In this document: positions 33,648 through 41,914 of the stretch, piece by piece | Layout: each line of letters starts with the position of its first letter | How positions within the stretch are numbered: position 1 is the stretch's first letter | DNA from: Hyphomicrobiales bacterium | GTDB taxonomy: Bacteria; Pseudomonadota; Alphaproteobacteria; Rhizobiales; Xanthobacteraceae | Length of the DNA: 64,000 nt | Direction: 5' to 3' | Assembly (NCBI GenBank): GCA_016185205.1 | Contig: JACPOA010000059.1 | Location: forward strand, 30,920 to 94,919 | Translations under genes and position numbers: made by a program | Notes under the pieces: generated by a model | What the model was told of the DNA's origin: nothing | The model's input: only the letters and a program-made list of their open reading frames with translations | Database searches by the model: none

Positions 33648-35333
33648 CTAAACCCCGGATATTTTCACGCTGCTATTGGGCGCCATGCGCACGGTCTTCT
33701 CGGCCGCGATGTAGCGCTCCACCAGTTCCCACACCGGGGGCCCAAGTGTTCCCTCGTTCACGCTGGCCCAGCCGGCGACCGTGTAGTCCTTGTTCGGATC
33801 GATCGGCTTGCCGGTTTTCAGATGCGTCATGGCGGAAATGCGGCTGCCGATCGGTTTGCCCACATCGATGGCGTAGCCAAGGCCGCCGCAGCGCACCATG
33901 TCGCCGCCCTGCTGATAATACGGATCGGGATTGAACAGGTTGTCGGCCACGTCCTCGAGAATTTCTTTCAGGCGCTGGCCGCTCATCGCCATGCGATAGA
34001 CCTGCGGATAGGTGATCGCTGTGGCGTTGTGGATGTCCTCCACCGTGATCGGGGTGCCGGGCAGCACGCTGGTGCCCCAGCGGAAGCCGGGCGACAGCAC
34101 GATCTCGGCGTCGCGCTCCTTCAACAGCGCCGCGCAGATCAGGTCGTCGAATGTGCCGTTGAAATTACCGCGCCGGTACAGCAGCGAGTCCGCCTTGCCC
34201 ACCACACGCGCCAGTTCCTTGGCATAGGGCGCGCGCGCTTTGGTGACCGCCGCCGTCATCTCGGCATCGGGCTTGATGGCGTCCGCGAACAGCGGGATCA
34301 GCTTGTAGCGGAAGCCTTTCAGCGCGCCGTTCTGCACGTCGAGATCGAGACGCGACAAGAACTTGCCGTGACTACCAGACGCGATCAGCAGCGTCTTGCC
34401 GACCTTGATTGCTTCCGGCAGCGCGTCGTGCGTGTGGCCGGTGAGAATCACGTCGATGCCCTGCACGCGCCCGGCGAGCTTGCGGTCGACATCGAAGCCG
34501 TTGTGCGACAGCAGCACCACCAGTTGCGCGCCGGCCTTGCGCACCTTCTCCACATTGGCGCGAATATCGTCCTCACGGATGCCGAACGACCAGTTCGGAA
34601 TCAGCCAGCGCGGGTTGGCAATCGGCTGATACGGAAAGGCCTGGCCGAGCACGGCGATCTTGACGCCGCCTTTCTCGAACATCTTGTACGGCGGGAACAC
34701 AGGCTCGTTCCATTCGGTGTCGCGCACATTGAGCGCCAGGAATGGAAAACCAAGCCCCTTGATCAGCTCCTTCACCCGCGCCTCGCCATAGGTGAATTCC
34801 CAATGGCCGGTCATGGCGTCGGGCTTCAAGAGCGCCATGCAGTCGACCATGTCCTGGCCACGACTGGCATTGGCGCCGAGCGAGCCCTGCCATGTGTCGC
34901 CGCCGTCGAGGAAGAGCACCTTGTCGCCGCGCTCGGCGCGCACGCGCTTGACCACCGTGGCGAGCCGGTCGAGCCCGCCGATACGGCCGTAGCTTTTTGC
35001 CAGCGCGGAAAAATCCTCCGAGGTCATCGCATAAGCCGCGGCGGACTTGGCCGGAATGCCGAAGCGTTGCAAAAAATCGCCACCCGTCAGATGCGGCGGC
35101 TGCCCCTTGTCTTCGCCGACGCCGAGATTGATCGACGGTTCGCGGAAATAGACCGGCATGAGTTGGCCGTGAATATCCGCGACGTGCAGCAGCGTGACAT
35201 TGCCGAGCGCGTCGAACTTGGTGAGTTCGCTTTCGGTCAGCTTCTGTTGCGCGAGCGCGCGCGTGAAACCGCCGCCCACCGTCAGCGCGGCGGTGGCGGC
35301 GCCGACCTGGAGAATTTCGCGGCGAGTGATCAT
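33648..35333 (-). CDS. soxB: Thiosulfohydrolase SoxB
   Basis: 561 residues of the 5'-nucleotidase/metallophosphatase superfamily, with a twin-arginine signal (TRREILQVGAATAAL). The dimanganese ligands appear in LLHVADIHGQLMP, FLDGGDTWQGS, MTGHWEFTYG (replacing the nucleotidase GNHEF), LLSHNG and ILTGHTHDA. The C-terminal nucleotidase domain begins near residue 380. SoxB hydrolyses the sulfonate group from SoxY-cysteine-S-thiosulfonate, releasing sulfate. Length and motifs are standard. It lies between soxXA and soxC, separated from soxXA by a palindromic repeat. Confidence 0.97.
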   Translation of the reverse strand: MITRREILQVGAATAALTVGGGFTRALAQQKLTESELTKFDALGNVTLLHVADIHGQLMPVYFREPSINLGVGEDKGQPPHLTGGDFLQRFGIPAKSAAAYAMTSEDFSALAKSYGRIGGLDRLATVVKRVRAERGDKVLFLDGGDTWQGSLGANASRGQDMVDCMALLKPDAMTGHWEFTYGEARVKELIKGLGFPFLALNVRDTEWNEPVFPPYKMFEKGGVKIAVLGQAFPYQPIANPRWLIPNWSFGIREDDIRANVEKVRKAGAQLVVLLSHNGFDVDRKLAGRVQGIDVILTGHTHDALPEAIKVGKTLLIASGSHGKFLSRLDLDVQNGALKGFRYKLIPLFADAIKPDAEMTAAVTKARAPYAKELARVVGKADSLLYRRGNFNGTFDDLICAALLKERDAEIVLSPGFRWGTSVLPGTPITVEDIHNATAITYPQVYRMAMSGQRLKEILEDVADNLFNPDPYYQQGGDMVRCGGLGYAIDVGKPIGSRISAMTHLKTGKPIDPNKDYTVAGWASVNEGTLGPPVWELVERYIAAEKTVRMAPNSSVKISGV

Positions 35334-35343
35334 TCCTTACTCC

Positions 35344-35455
35344 GTCATTCCGGGTCGCGAGCAAAGCTCGCGAACCCGGAATCCAGAAGCGAATTGCAGC
35401 GCCCTGGTTGTTGCTGGATTCCGAGTTCGTGCGTTGCGGCGCGCCCCGGAATGAC
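35344..35455. repeat. Inverted-repeat element GTCATTCCGGG...CCCCGGAATGAC
   Basis: A 112-base element with complementary ends and an inner hairpin (GGGTCGCGAGCAAAGCTCGCGAACCC). It fills the gap between soxXA and soxB and ends next to the soxXA stop codon. It belongs to a second dispersed family distinct from the GCGCATGATC palindrome. Confidence 0.85.
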
Positions 35456-36727
35456 TCAATGCCTGATGCCCGGCACGCTCAGCTTCAGCCCTTCGTTCTG
35501 CATAGCGAGGTAGAACTCGAGATCGCCGTATTCCTTGGCATCGGGCGGCAGCTCGTCGGCGCGAATGTTGACCTGGCACCATTGGAAGCGCTGCCGGATG
35601 TCCCAGATCGCCAGCAGGCTAGTGCGCCAGGTCGGGAAGTGATCGTACTGGCCCTTCGGTTCGCCCAGCCATTGCCCGCGGATCCAGTGATTGGCCGCTT
35701 TGCCGTGGCAATCGGTGCAGGCCATGTTGAGCTGCCCCACTTTGCGCGCGCTCAGCACCTTGCCGCGTTCGATCGCCGCTTTGGCTTCCGCGCTGCTTGT
35801 GTCGATTTTGCGCGGCGCGCCGTTGGCGAGAAAGTGCAGATAGACCGACATCGCGCGATTCTCGTCGGTCTCCATCAGCCAAACGGTGCCGGTGGTGGCC
35901 TTGGCATGGCGCGTGACAAATTCCTCGACGCTCAGCACCTTGTCGAGCCGCGGCTCCCATTTCGGCATCGAGGCCGCCCAGGTCTTGAACGTCTCCTTCG
36001 GATCGCTGTGGCAGCTGTTGCAGGAAAAACCGCTGGCGGACTTCAGCTTCCAGAGCTCCTGCGCCTTTTCCACCGCCCACATGGCGGGGTTTTCAATCGA
36101 GTCGAGATTGTCGCGCTTTTCGACCGGCGCCGGACGCTTATTGGGATCGTCAAGCGCGGTCTTGAACGCCGCGGGCGATTTCAGCGTCTTCAGGAAGGCG
36201 ACGATGTCGTTGATTTCCTGGTCGTTGAAGAACCCATGGCTGCCCCAGGGCGGCATGATCGTTTCGGGATTGTAGACGCGTGCGTCGTAGACATAGTTGA
36301 ACAACCACTCGTCCTCACGGCCGGCGTTGCCGATCTCGGACAGATCGGGCGCGGCATTGCCCGGTAGATCGGCGTTACCGGCCGAACCCATCACATGGCA
36401 GGCCAGACACGAGCCGCCACGGTTGCGATCCGCCACCAGCTTGGCGCCGTTGGCCGCATCGCCACCGATCTGATTGCCGATCTTGCGCGGCTCGGTCGGC
36501 GCCGGCGGGGTCGCCAAGTGGCCGAGCGAGTTGTATTTCGACATGTCGCGCGTCGGCCAACCGGCATAACGCTTCCATGGCTGCATTGACGCGGCGTCCT
36601 TGGTCTCGAGCGGCGCTTCGCGCGTTTTCGTCTGCGCGTTGGCGCTCGATCCGGCGACCACAACGGCGAAAGTGCCGGCCACGATCAGTGCGACGGCACT
36701 CGTCGCCACCATCCCTGCACGAATCAT
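35456..36727 (-). CDS. soxXA: SoxX-SoxA fusion, three-haem cytochrome
   Basis: 423 residues with a signal peptide. Residues about 85-185 are SoxX: CLACH at 107-111 and the axial Met158 in PETIMPPWGS, ending EINDIVAFLKTL. Residues about 210-423 are a dihaem-type SoxA: CNSCH at 236-240, CTDCH at 337-341, and Cys384 in RFQWCQVNIRA, matching the unusual active-site haem-ligand cysteine of SoxA. SoxXA joins thiosulfate oxidatively to the SoxY cysteine. Normally soxX and soxA are separate genes; here they share one uninterrupted frame with a linker of about 25 residues. Flanked by soxZ and soxB. Confidence 0.92.
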   Translation of the reverse strand: MIRAGMVATSAVALIVAGTFAVVVAGSSANAQTKTREAPLETKDAASMQPWKRYAGWPTRDMSKYNSLGHLATPPAPTEPRKIGNQIGGDAANGAKLVADRNRGGSCLACHVMGSAGNADLPGNAAPDLSEIGNAGREDEWLFNYVYDARVYNPETIMPPWGSHGFFNDQEINDIVAFLKTLKSPAAFKTALDDPNKRPAPVEKRDNLDSIENPAMWAVEKAQELWKLKSASGFSCNSCHSDPKETFKTWAASMPKWEPRLDKVLSVEEFVTRHAKATTGTVWLMETDENRAMSVYLHFLANGAPRKIDTSSAEAKAAIERGKVLSARKVGQLNMACTDCHGKAANHWIRGQWLGEPKGQYDHFPTWRTSLLAIWDIRQRFQWCQVNIRADELPPDAKEYGDLEFYLAMQNEGLKLSVPGIRH

Positions 36728-36800
36728 TCGATCCTCCCCGAACGAATTGTTATCGTTGTATGCTGTCCCACGTCCGTTGTGGCGCGGGACGTTTTTGGCG

Positions 36801-37124
36801 TCAGCCCACGGTGATTTTTTCTTCCGCGCTGATGACCGAGCCGTCGTCGTCGGTCCAGGTGAACTTGAAGGTGCCGCTCTCCTCCACCTTGGCGGAGAAT
36901 TGCAGATAGGGATTGGCGGCGATCGCCGGATCGAGATTGGCGCTGAACACCGGCTTGCCGTTAAACTCCGCGGTGAACTTGTTGATGATCTTGCGCGGGA
37001 TGGTCTTGCCGTCCTTGTCCTTGCGCTGACCCGACTCCATGATGTGGGGCATCAGCGTCTTGATCTCGATCACGTCGCCCTTCTTGGCTTCCTTGGGCAG
37101 CTTGAGCCGCGGTTTTTCCGCCAT
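36801..37124 (-). CDS. soxZ: Sulfur carrier complex subunit SoxZ
   Basis: 107 residues, the usual SoxZ length, immunoglobulin-like and without a signal peptide (exported with SoxY). The opening RLKLPKEAKKGDVIEIKTLMPH and later ESGQRKDKDGKTIPRKIINKF are characteristic; the C-terminus GTFKFTWTDDDGSVISAEEKITV is the dimer-interface strand region. SoxZ pairs with SoxY to present the swinging cysteine arm. It lies 47 bases downstream of soxY and 73 upstream of soxXA. Confidence 0.96.
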   Translation of the reverse strand: MAEKPRLKLPKEAKKGDVIEIKTLMPHIMESGQRKDKDGKTIPRKIINKFTAEFNGKPVFSANLDPAIAANPYLQFSAKVEESGTFKFTWTDDDGSVISAEEKITVG

Positions 37125-37171
37125 TGGTATTCTCCCGAATTCTTGATTGTTAATTGTTGATTGTTGTTGGA

Positions 37172-37627
37172 TCAGCCGCCGCAGCCGCCGATGGTGACCT
37201 TGACCAGCTTCTGGCCGGTGAAGAATTCGCCCTTGCTGGTCTTGGCGACCACGACGATGTTCTGCGTGGTGGCGAGCCGGATGCGGGTCGAGGCCTCGGC
37301 CTTGCCCGACATCGGCGAGAAGTGGAACGTGGCGACGCCCGGATTGGGATTGCCTTCGGCGACCACCAGGACCTCGCTGACATAGTTCTCGGCCGTCATC
37401 GGCGCGTCGATGGAAACCGCCAGCGGCACGGTGTTGCCGTTTTCCGCGATTTCCGGCAGTTCGATCGAGACCTTGGCCTTGGCGGCGGTCTTGCCGCCGG
37501 TGAATTTGGCGATTTCGTCGGCCGCCTCCTTGGCGGCGGCAAACGCAGGCCTGTCCCAGCCCACAATCGTGAGCGCCGCACCGCCGGCACCGAATGCAAG
37601 CGCCGCGCGACGGGATAGCTGTCGCAT
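37172..37627 (-). CDS. soxY: Sulfur carrier protein SoxY
   Basis: 151 residues with a twin-arginine signal (QLSRRAALAFGAGGAAL). The protein ends KVTIGGCGG; Cys149 on this flexible arm is the covalent attachment site for all intermediates of periplasmic thiosulfate oxidation. The SoxY domain includes ENGNTVPLAVSIDAPMT and NPNPGVATFHFSP. It is the first gene of the soxYZ-XA-B-C-D run, and the 138-base gap upstream contains an AT-rich inverted repeat likely bound by a regulator. Confidence 0.97.
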   Translation of the reverse strand: MRQLSRRAALAFGAGGAALTIVGWDRPAFAAAKEAADEIAKFTGGKTAAKAKVSIELPEIAENGNTVPLAVSIDAPMTAENYVSEVLVVAEGNPNPGVATFHFSPMSGKAEASTRIRLATTQNIVVVAKTSKGEFFTGQKLVKVTIGGCGG

Positions 37628-37711
37628 GAAATCCTCCCTGATGATCGTTTCGAGGCTTTCAGCAGCCCCGTCCGGCTGCGACCATAGCGGCGGTTCGCGA
37701 CGCGTTCAAAT

Positions 37712-37731
37712 CATATTCACAAAAAAATATG
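37712..37731. promoter_or_regulatory. Candidate SoxR operator upstream of soxY
   Basis: CATATT and AATATG form a perfect 6-base inverted repeat separated by 8 bases, inside the AT-rich gap between soxW and soxY. Read on the minus strand it contains TTTTTGTGAATATG, very like CATATTCTAGTTTTGTGATA at 46980 upstream of soxS. The shared motif near two sox transcription units suggests a common repressor. Confidence 0.55.
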
Positions 37732-37765
37732 CGTTTTTTGGCCGCGGCGGCAGCGGAATTATATT

Positions 37766-38341
37766 TCAACCCGGCAACGATTTGACGAAATCGCGGAAGC
37801 TCTTGCTCTCATAGGCCTTTTCGCGCACGTAGCGGAACATGGCGAGGAAATCGTCCGGCCTGAAATAACCCGGTGCGCGCGTGACCTCGCGTTTGGTGGG
37901 CGGAATATTTTTCAAGGACGCGGCGCGTTCGGGGAAGAATTGGAGCGTCGGCGTGAAGCGCACGCCATATTTCAACGCCAAGGCCTTTTCCGACAGTTCG
38001 CTGCCGTCGAAATCGATGACTTTGCGCGAGCCGATGATGTTGAGCTGCAACACCTCGAAATTGGCCTTGATGTAGTCGGAAATGTCGCCTCTCGCGAAAT
38101 TGACGAAATGGGTCTCCTTGCAATAGGGGCAGCCCTTGAGTTCCCACATGATGACGAAGCGCTTGCCGTCCTTGGCCGCGCCTTCGAGATCGTCGCTAAG
38201 GTCCAGGAAACTCTCAAGAAACCACGGCTGCTTATAAAGCCCATCGTCGGTCAGGATCGGCTCTCCGGCGCGCGCGCTTGAAACGCCCGCCAGGCCGAGG
38301 CCGCTTAATCCCAGCAATAGGTTACGCCGCGTCAATGTCAT
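37766..38341 (-). CDS. soxW: Thioredoxin-like periplasmic protein SoxW
   Basis: 191 residues from ATG 38341; the open frame continues far upstream but only as an antisense shadow. A signal peptide (TLTRRNLLLGLSGLGLAG) precedes the thioredoxin fold, with active site CPYC at 71-74 in ELKGCPYCKETHF and the cis-Pro in VRFTPTLQFF. SoxW-type thioredoxins keep the SoxY cysteine or other periplasmic thiols reduced, receiving electrons via SoxV/CcdA. No soxV gene is in the window. It is divergent from a secreted protein gene with 63 bases between starts. Confidence 0.9.
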   Translation of the reverse strand: MTLTRRNLLLGLSGLGLAGVSSARAGEPILTDDGLYKQPWFLESFLDLSDDLEGAAKDGKRFVIMWELKGCPYCKETHFVNFARGDISDYIKANFEVLQLNIIGSRKVIDFDGSELSEKALALKYGVRFTPTLQFFPERAASLKNIPPTKREVTRAPGYFRPDDFLAMFRYVREKAYESKSFRDFVKSLPG

Positions 38342-38404
38342 GCTCTTAGAAGTATAGTTCCTCGGCCTCGAGGTCCAGTTCCTCGCGCTACAACGGTGAC
38401 CGTC

Positions 38405-39142
38405 ATGTGGATTTCGATCGCTCGCGCCGCCCTCTTCGCTCTCGCCTTGGTGACGAGCGCCGCCGTGAACGACGCCTTGGCCGACGATTTGGCCGACTTC
38501 AACGCCGCGGTCGAAACCGCGTCGGCCCATAACCGGGTGGCGATCGGCTATCTGCGCACCGGCAACCTCGATCTGGCGCTGCTCGAAATCGACCGGCTGC
38601 GCGAGGCCTGGGGCGTGTTCGAGCGGCGCTTCGCCGGCAAGCAGCCGGCGGCCTTCGACGGCGTGGCGCTTTACGGCAGCATGTTCACCGGCGTGCACGC
38701 GCGCCTGGTGGCGGTCGATCTCATGATCACCATGGGAAAGCCGGAGGCGGTGCGCCAGTCGCTCGAAGCCATCCGCGGCGATCTCTACGACTTGCGCAAG
38801 GCTGCCGGCATCGTGGTGCTGGCCGACTGCGTGCGCGACGCCAATGCCGGCATGGACGCGCTGATAGTCTACGACGACCGCGCGCTCGACTTCACCAAAC
38901 CACAGACGCGCACCGACCTCGCCGCCACGGCGCAGCGCTATGGCGCGACGCTGACGCGCTGCGACGGCATCGCCGGCGACGCCGTGCGCAATAGCGTGGA
39001 ATTCCGCCGCCTCATCGACGGCGCCAAGGCGAGCCTGGCGCTGATCCCGCAAGCGATCGCTGCGCGCGATGCCGACCTGCTGCATCGCGTGCTGATCGAG
39101 CTGCGCTCGTTCGATAATTTGTTGGCGTTCCGGTTTGGGTAG
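38405..39142 (+). CDS. Secreted helical protein of unknown function next to sox genes
   Basis: 245 residues from ATG 38405 (GTG 38396 is possible) with a signal peptide ending near NDALADD. The mature protein is almost entirely helical, with LALLEIDRLREAWGVFERRF, VRQSLEAIRGDLYDLRKA and FRRLIDGAKASLALIPQAI. This gives a likely four-helix bundle; a haem motif is absent, and Cys139 and Cys183 (approximate positions) could form a disulfide. The gene is divergent from soxW and shares its promoter region, so it may belong to the sulfur oxidation regulon. Family not recognised. Confidence 0.75.
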   Translation: MWISIARAALFALALVTSAAVNDALADDLADFNAAVETASAHNRVAIGYLRTGNLDLALLEIDRLREAWGVFERRFAGKQPAAFDGVALYGSMFTGVHARLVAVDLMITMGKPEAVRQSLEAIRGDLYDLRKAAGIVVLADCVRDANAGMDALIVYDDRALDFTKPQTRTDLAATAQRYGATLTRCDGIAGDAVRNSVEFRRLIDGAKASLALIPQAIAARDADLLHRVLIELRSFDNLLAFRFG

Positions 39143-39509
39143 AACGTAATCCACTTGAGTCGAATCGGTTCACCGTCCGCGCGTTCCCGTACTCGGGTCC
39201 GGCCTTCGGCCGGCCCGAGCACGGGCTCCAGCGGGGCCCCAGAGCCAAGCATGCTGGATTCCCGCTTTCGCGGGAATGAGCGGAGGAAGCGCTTCGACTC
39301 AAAATTGGATCAAAATCTAATGCGGCGGTGCGAGCGGCTGTTGACCGACCGTGCCCGGTGTTGTGGGCAATATATAAAATCAAAAAAGGACAATGCTACT
39401 GTCTGATCCAAGTCAAGAACTTTGCTGTAGTTTCCAGTTTTATTTAAAAGGTGCGTTGAAGGGTTTGCTGTTTGCCGAGCTTCAATTTCTTCTGCGAGGA
39501 GCGACAGCG
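39143..39509. other. Intergenic region: repeats, then an AT-rich promoter region
   Basis: From about 39178 to 39290 there are dispersed repeats with hairpins (GGCCTTCGGCCGG; CCCGCTTTCGCGGG). From about 39365 the sequence becomes AT-rich (AATATATAAAATCAAAAAAGG) and contains a weak FNR-like site at 39403-39416 before the CBS-domain gene. No gene seen. Confidence 0.55.
39403..39416 (+). promoter_or_regulatory. Weak FNR/FixK-like site upstream of the CBS-domain gene
   Basis: CTGATCCAAGTCAA matches 8 of the 10 fixed positions of TTGAT-N4-ATCAA. Its centre lies about 100 bases upstream of the ATG at 39510. It is weaker than the perfect site at 45367 and is proposed only because CBS-domain proteins are often oxygen-regulated in related bacteria. 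Confidence 0.35.
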
Positions 39510-40124
39510 ATGAAAAAGCTTCTTTACAAATCGGGCACCGGAATCGGTCTCGCACTGCTTTCCTCCGCAGCGCTTGCTGCTACGCAGGAAGGGCTACTGA
39601 CGACTCTTATGGGCCAAATACAAATGTATGTGCTCATTGCTTTCGTGATCATCGTCATCGCCGGCGTGTACTTCATGAGATCGCGAGACAAGCGCCAGAC
39701 TCCATTGAATAAAATATTCAAGGAAGGCAAAGCGATACACTCAGTTGGACCTGGTACCCTGGTCACCGAGTGTGTGCGTTTGATGACCGCCGGCAAAGTC
39801 GGTGCCCTGATCGTCATGGATGGCGGACGGCTGATAGGCATCTTCACAGAGCGGGATGCGCTGAACAAAGTGCTGGCTGGCGGCCTTGATCCAGGCAAGA
39901 CGAAAGTTTCCGAGGTGATGACGAAGGACCCATACTGCATCAGTCCGACGACGACAGTCGGCGACGCGATGCAATTGATCACCAAGCGGCGATTTCGGCA
40001 CCTGCCGATTGTGGACAACGGCAAGGTGCTCGCCGTCGTATCGAGCGGCGATCTAACCCATTGGCTGGTGCAGGACCAGTTGGGCGAGGTTCAAGAGCTT
40101 GTCGATCTTGCCGCCCGGTCCTGA
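39510..40124 (+). CDS. Membrane-anchored CBS-domain protein
   Basis: 204 residues from ATG 39510, with GAGGAGC upstream. An N-terminal hydrophobic segment (GIGLALLSSAALAATQ, possibly a cleaved signal) is followed by a second helix (MYVLIAFVIIVIAGVYFM, residues about 38-55). A pair of CBS motifs then occupies about 75-195: LVTECVRLMTAGKVGALIVM and ISPTTTVGDAMQLITKRRFR. CBS pairs bind adenosine nucleotides and sense energy state. The gene is a little less GC-rich than its neighbours and stands alone. Confidence 0.88.
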   Translation: MKKLLYKSGTGIGLALLSSAALAATQEGLLTTLMGQIQMYVLIAFVIIVIAGVYFMRSRDKRQTPLNKIFKEGKAIHSVGPGTLVTECVRLMTAGKVGALIVMDGGRLIGIFTERDALNKVLAGGLDPGKTKVSEVMTKDPYCISPTTTVGDAMQLITKRRFRHLPIVDNGKVLAVVSSGDLTHWLVQDQLGEVQELVDLAARS

Positions 40125-40400
40125 CAATCTTTAATTGCTGTTGAGCGCAATCTGAATTTGGTCGCACGCCCTAACCATCGTTGCGGCAAACGCTGATATA
40201 GCCGGCTCCAGGCTGGCCCAGATCGAGCCCGGTGGGGCGCACCCCCGCCGGCCCTTAAGTAGGTTTCCGGAATTGCCGTGCTGGTCTTGCGGCGTCATTT
40301 TTGCGGTATGGGACCCGACTTGGGTCAACAGCGGCCCCCCGATTGCACCTGCGACGGCGAAGGCTTAACCCTTGTCAGCCGCGTGCCGCGCGTTGGCGCC

Positions 40401-40493
40401 ATGCCTGAACTGTGCACCTACCGCTGCGAGGTGTGCGGACACGTCGAGACGCGTGAAGTCCAGCCAAGCGAGCGGCAGCCCAAGCAGGAATAG
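40401..40493 (+). CDS. Very small zinc-ribbon-like protein
   Basis: A 30-residue frame, MPELCTYRCEVCGHVETREV and a short charged tail. CxxxCxxC followed by GH and a polar strand is half of a zinc knuckle; two such halves could dimerise, or His may supply the fourth ligand. The frame is open further 5' (to GTG 40278), so the start is uncertain, and no strong ribosome-binding site is visible. It lies alone between the CBS gene and the end of the pad-like operon. Function unknown. Confidence 0.4.
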   Translation: MPELCTYRCEVCGHVETREVQPSERQPKQE

Positions 40494-40521
40494 CGGCAGC
40501 GCCTTCTCATTGTTTCCGGCT

Positions 40522-41904
40522 CTAAGCCGAAACGGTGTTTCCGACGGCGACTTTGTGCGCCGGCGCCGGGCGTCGCTCTGCCGCCATCTGCGTCAACTGC
40601 CGCAGATACGCGATCTTGTCGTCGACCGTGTGCTGGATATGGCTGACCTGCTCTTCGCTCAGATGGCGATATTTGCCGATCATCTTGAGATAATCGGCGA
40701 CCGGTTGCGGCCGGTCGACCGGATGGGTGAAGCGCAGCCCGTTGGCGGGGTCGTACTCCCATAGCGCGATGAAGTTGGTGCGCACCTGCATCCGGCACAC
40801 TTCGGTGGTCATCCCCGAAGGAAAGCGCCAGCCGGTCGGACAGGGCGCGTGCACATGCAGATAGGCCATGCCGGTCTTGGCGACTTCGATCGCCTTCGTG
40901 AGCTTGGCGTAATAGTCCTCCAGGAACGCGGTCGAGGCGGTGGCGACGTAGGAGCAATTGTGCATCGTCATGATGATCGGCAGGTTCTTGGCCTCGGTTC
41001 GCTTGCCCTGCATCGCGCCGCCGACCGGCGTGGTCGAGGTCCACGAACCGTAGGGCGTCACGCCGGACGACTGCATGCCGGTGTTCATGTAGCCTTCGTT
41101 GTCGACGCAGATGAACAAGATCGGATCGTTGCGCTCGGCCGCGCCTGAAACCGACTGGAAGCCGGCATCGGCAGTGCCGCCGTCGCCAGCGATCGTCATG
41201 GCGAGCACGTCGCGGCCGACGCGGTTGTACTGCCTCTTGACGCCAGCCAGCATGGTGGCGGTGTTGGTCAGCAGCGAGTGAAAGACTGGAAACTTCGACC
41301 CGGTCTGGCCGTTGTAGCCGACGGCTCCCATGCCGGGGACGCAGCCGGGGGGAGCTGCCATGACGACTTCCGGTCCGACCTTGCGCATGGTGTGGCGCAT
41401 CAACAGCTCGGAATTGCAGCCGTGACAGGCGGAAAGGCCACGGCAGAACATGTCTTCCTTGTCGGCATAGTCATTGAAGATGCGCGCCGCGGTGCGATAT
41501 TCGAGCGCCTCGTTCGGGCAGGCTTTCACGCAGGCCGGATCGCCGTCGCATTGATCGCATTTGCTGACGTGGCCGACCTCGGCGTCATAGACGATGCCGG
41601 CATAGGCGCAGCCGGCCGTGCACAACAGGCAGTTGACGCATTTGCTGTCGGCCCAGTCGATGACGCCGGTATCGGCGTTTTTCGTCAGCGCGCCGGACGG
41701 GCAATTCATCACGCAGACCGGATCGGCGCATTGCCGGCACAGCGCGAGCTCGACGTCCTCGCCGGCGATCTTGGGAAGGATGTGGATGCGCGAATAGGCG
41801 TGATCGTCGGTCTTCGCCTTGGCCTGCGCGCAGGCGGTCATGCAGTCGCCGCAGCCGTCGCAGCGGCTGGCGTGGAATTGCAGGGTGCTGAAACACTTGC
41901 CCAC
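40522..41904 (-). CDS. padI: 2-oxoacid:acceptor oxidoreductase beta subunit with N-terminal ferredoxin domain (PadI-like)
   Basis: 460 residues. The first 150 carry four [4Fe-4S] motifs (CDGCGDCMTAC, CRQCADPVCVMNCP, CVNCLLCTAGC, CDQCDGDPACVKACP). The rest is a pyruvate:ferredoxin-oxidoreductase beta domain, with CHGCNSELLMRH, and the TPP site GDGGTADAGFQS followed by DNEGYMNTG. This exact fusion is found in PadI, the beta subunit of phenylglyoxylate:NAD oxidoreductase of Azoarcus. It is the fifth gene in an order identical to padEFGHI. Reaction inferred: oxidative decarboxylation of a 2-oxo acid with CoA. The substrate identity is less certain than the family. Confidence 0.85.
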   Translation of the reverse strand: MGKCFSTLQFHASRCDGCGDCMTACAQAKAKTDDHAYSRIHILPKIAGEDVELALCRQCADPVCVMNCPSGALTKNADTGVIDWADSKCVNCLLCTAGCAYAGIVYDAEVGHVSKCDQCDGDPACVKACPNEALEYRTAARIFNDYADKEDMFCRGLSACHGCNSELLMRHTMRKVGPEVVMAAPPGCVPGMGAVGYNGQTGSKFPVFHSLLTNTATMLAGVKRQYNRVGRDVLAMTIAGDGGTADAGFQSVSGAAERNDPILFICVDNEGYMNTGMQSSGVTPYGSWTSTTPVGGAMQGKRTEAKNLPIIMTMHNCSYVATASTAFLEDYYAKLTKAIEVAKTGMAYLHVHAPCPTGWRFPSGMTTEVCRMQVRTNFIALWEYDPANGLRFTHPVDRPQPVADYLKMIGKYRHLSEEQVSHIQHTVDDKIAYLRQLTQMAAERRPAPAHKVAVGNTVSA

Positions 41905-41914
41905 GATAAAGCCC

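Noticed and set aside
33336..35513. A 725-codon open frame on the plus strand opposite soxB.
   Set aside because: soxB is certain from its motifs; the opposing frame is an antisense artefact of GC-rich codon use and gives His/Arg-rich nonsense.
37766..39154. A 462-codon frame that would extend SoxW by 270 residues.
   Set aside because: The extension is antisense to the secreted protein at 38405, and a proper signal peptide begins at ATG 38341.
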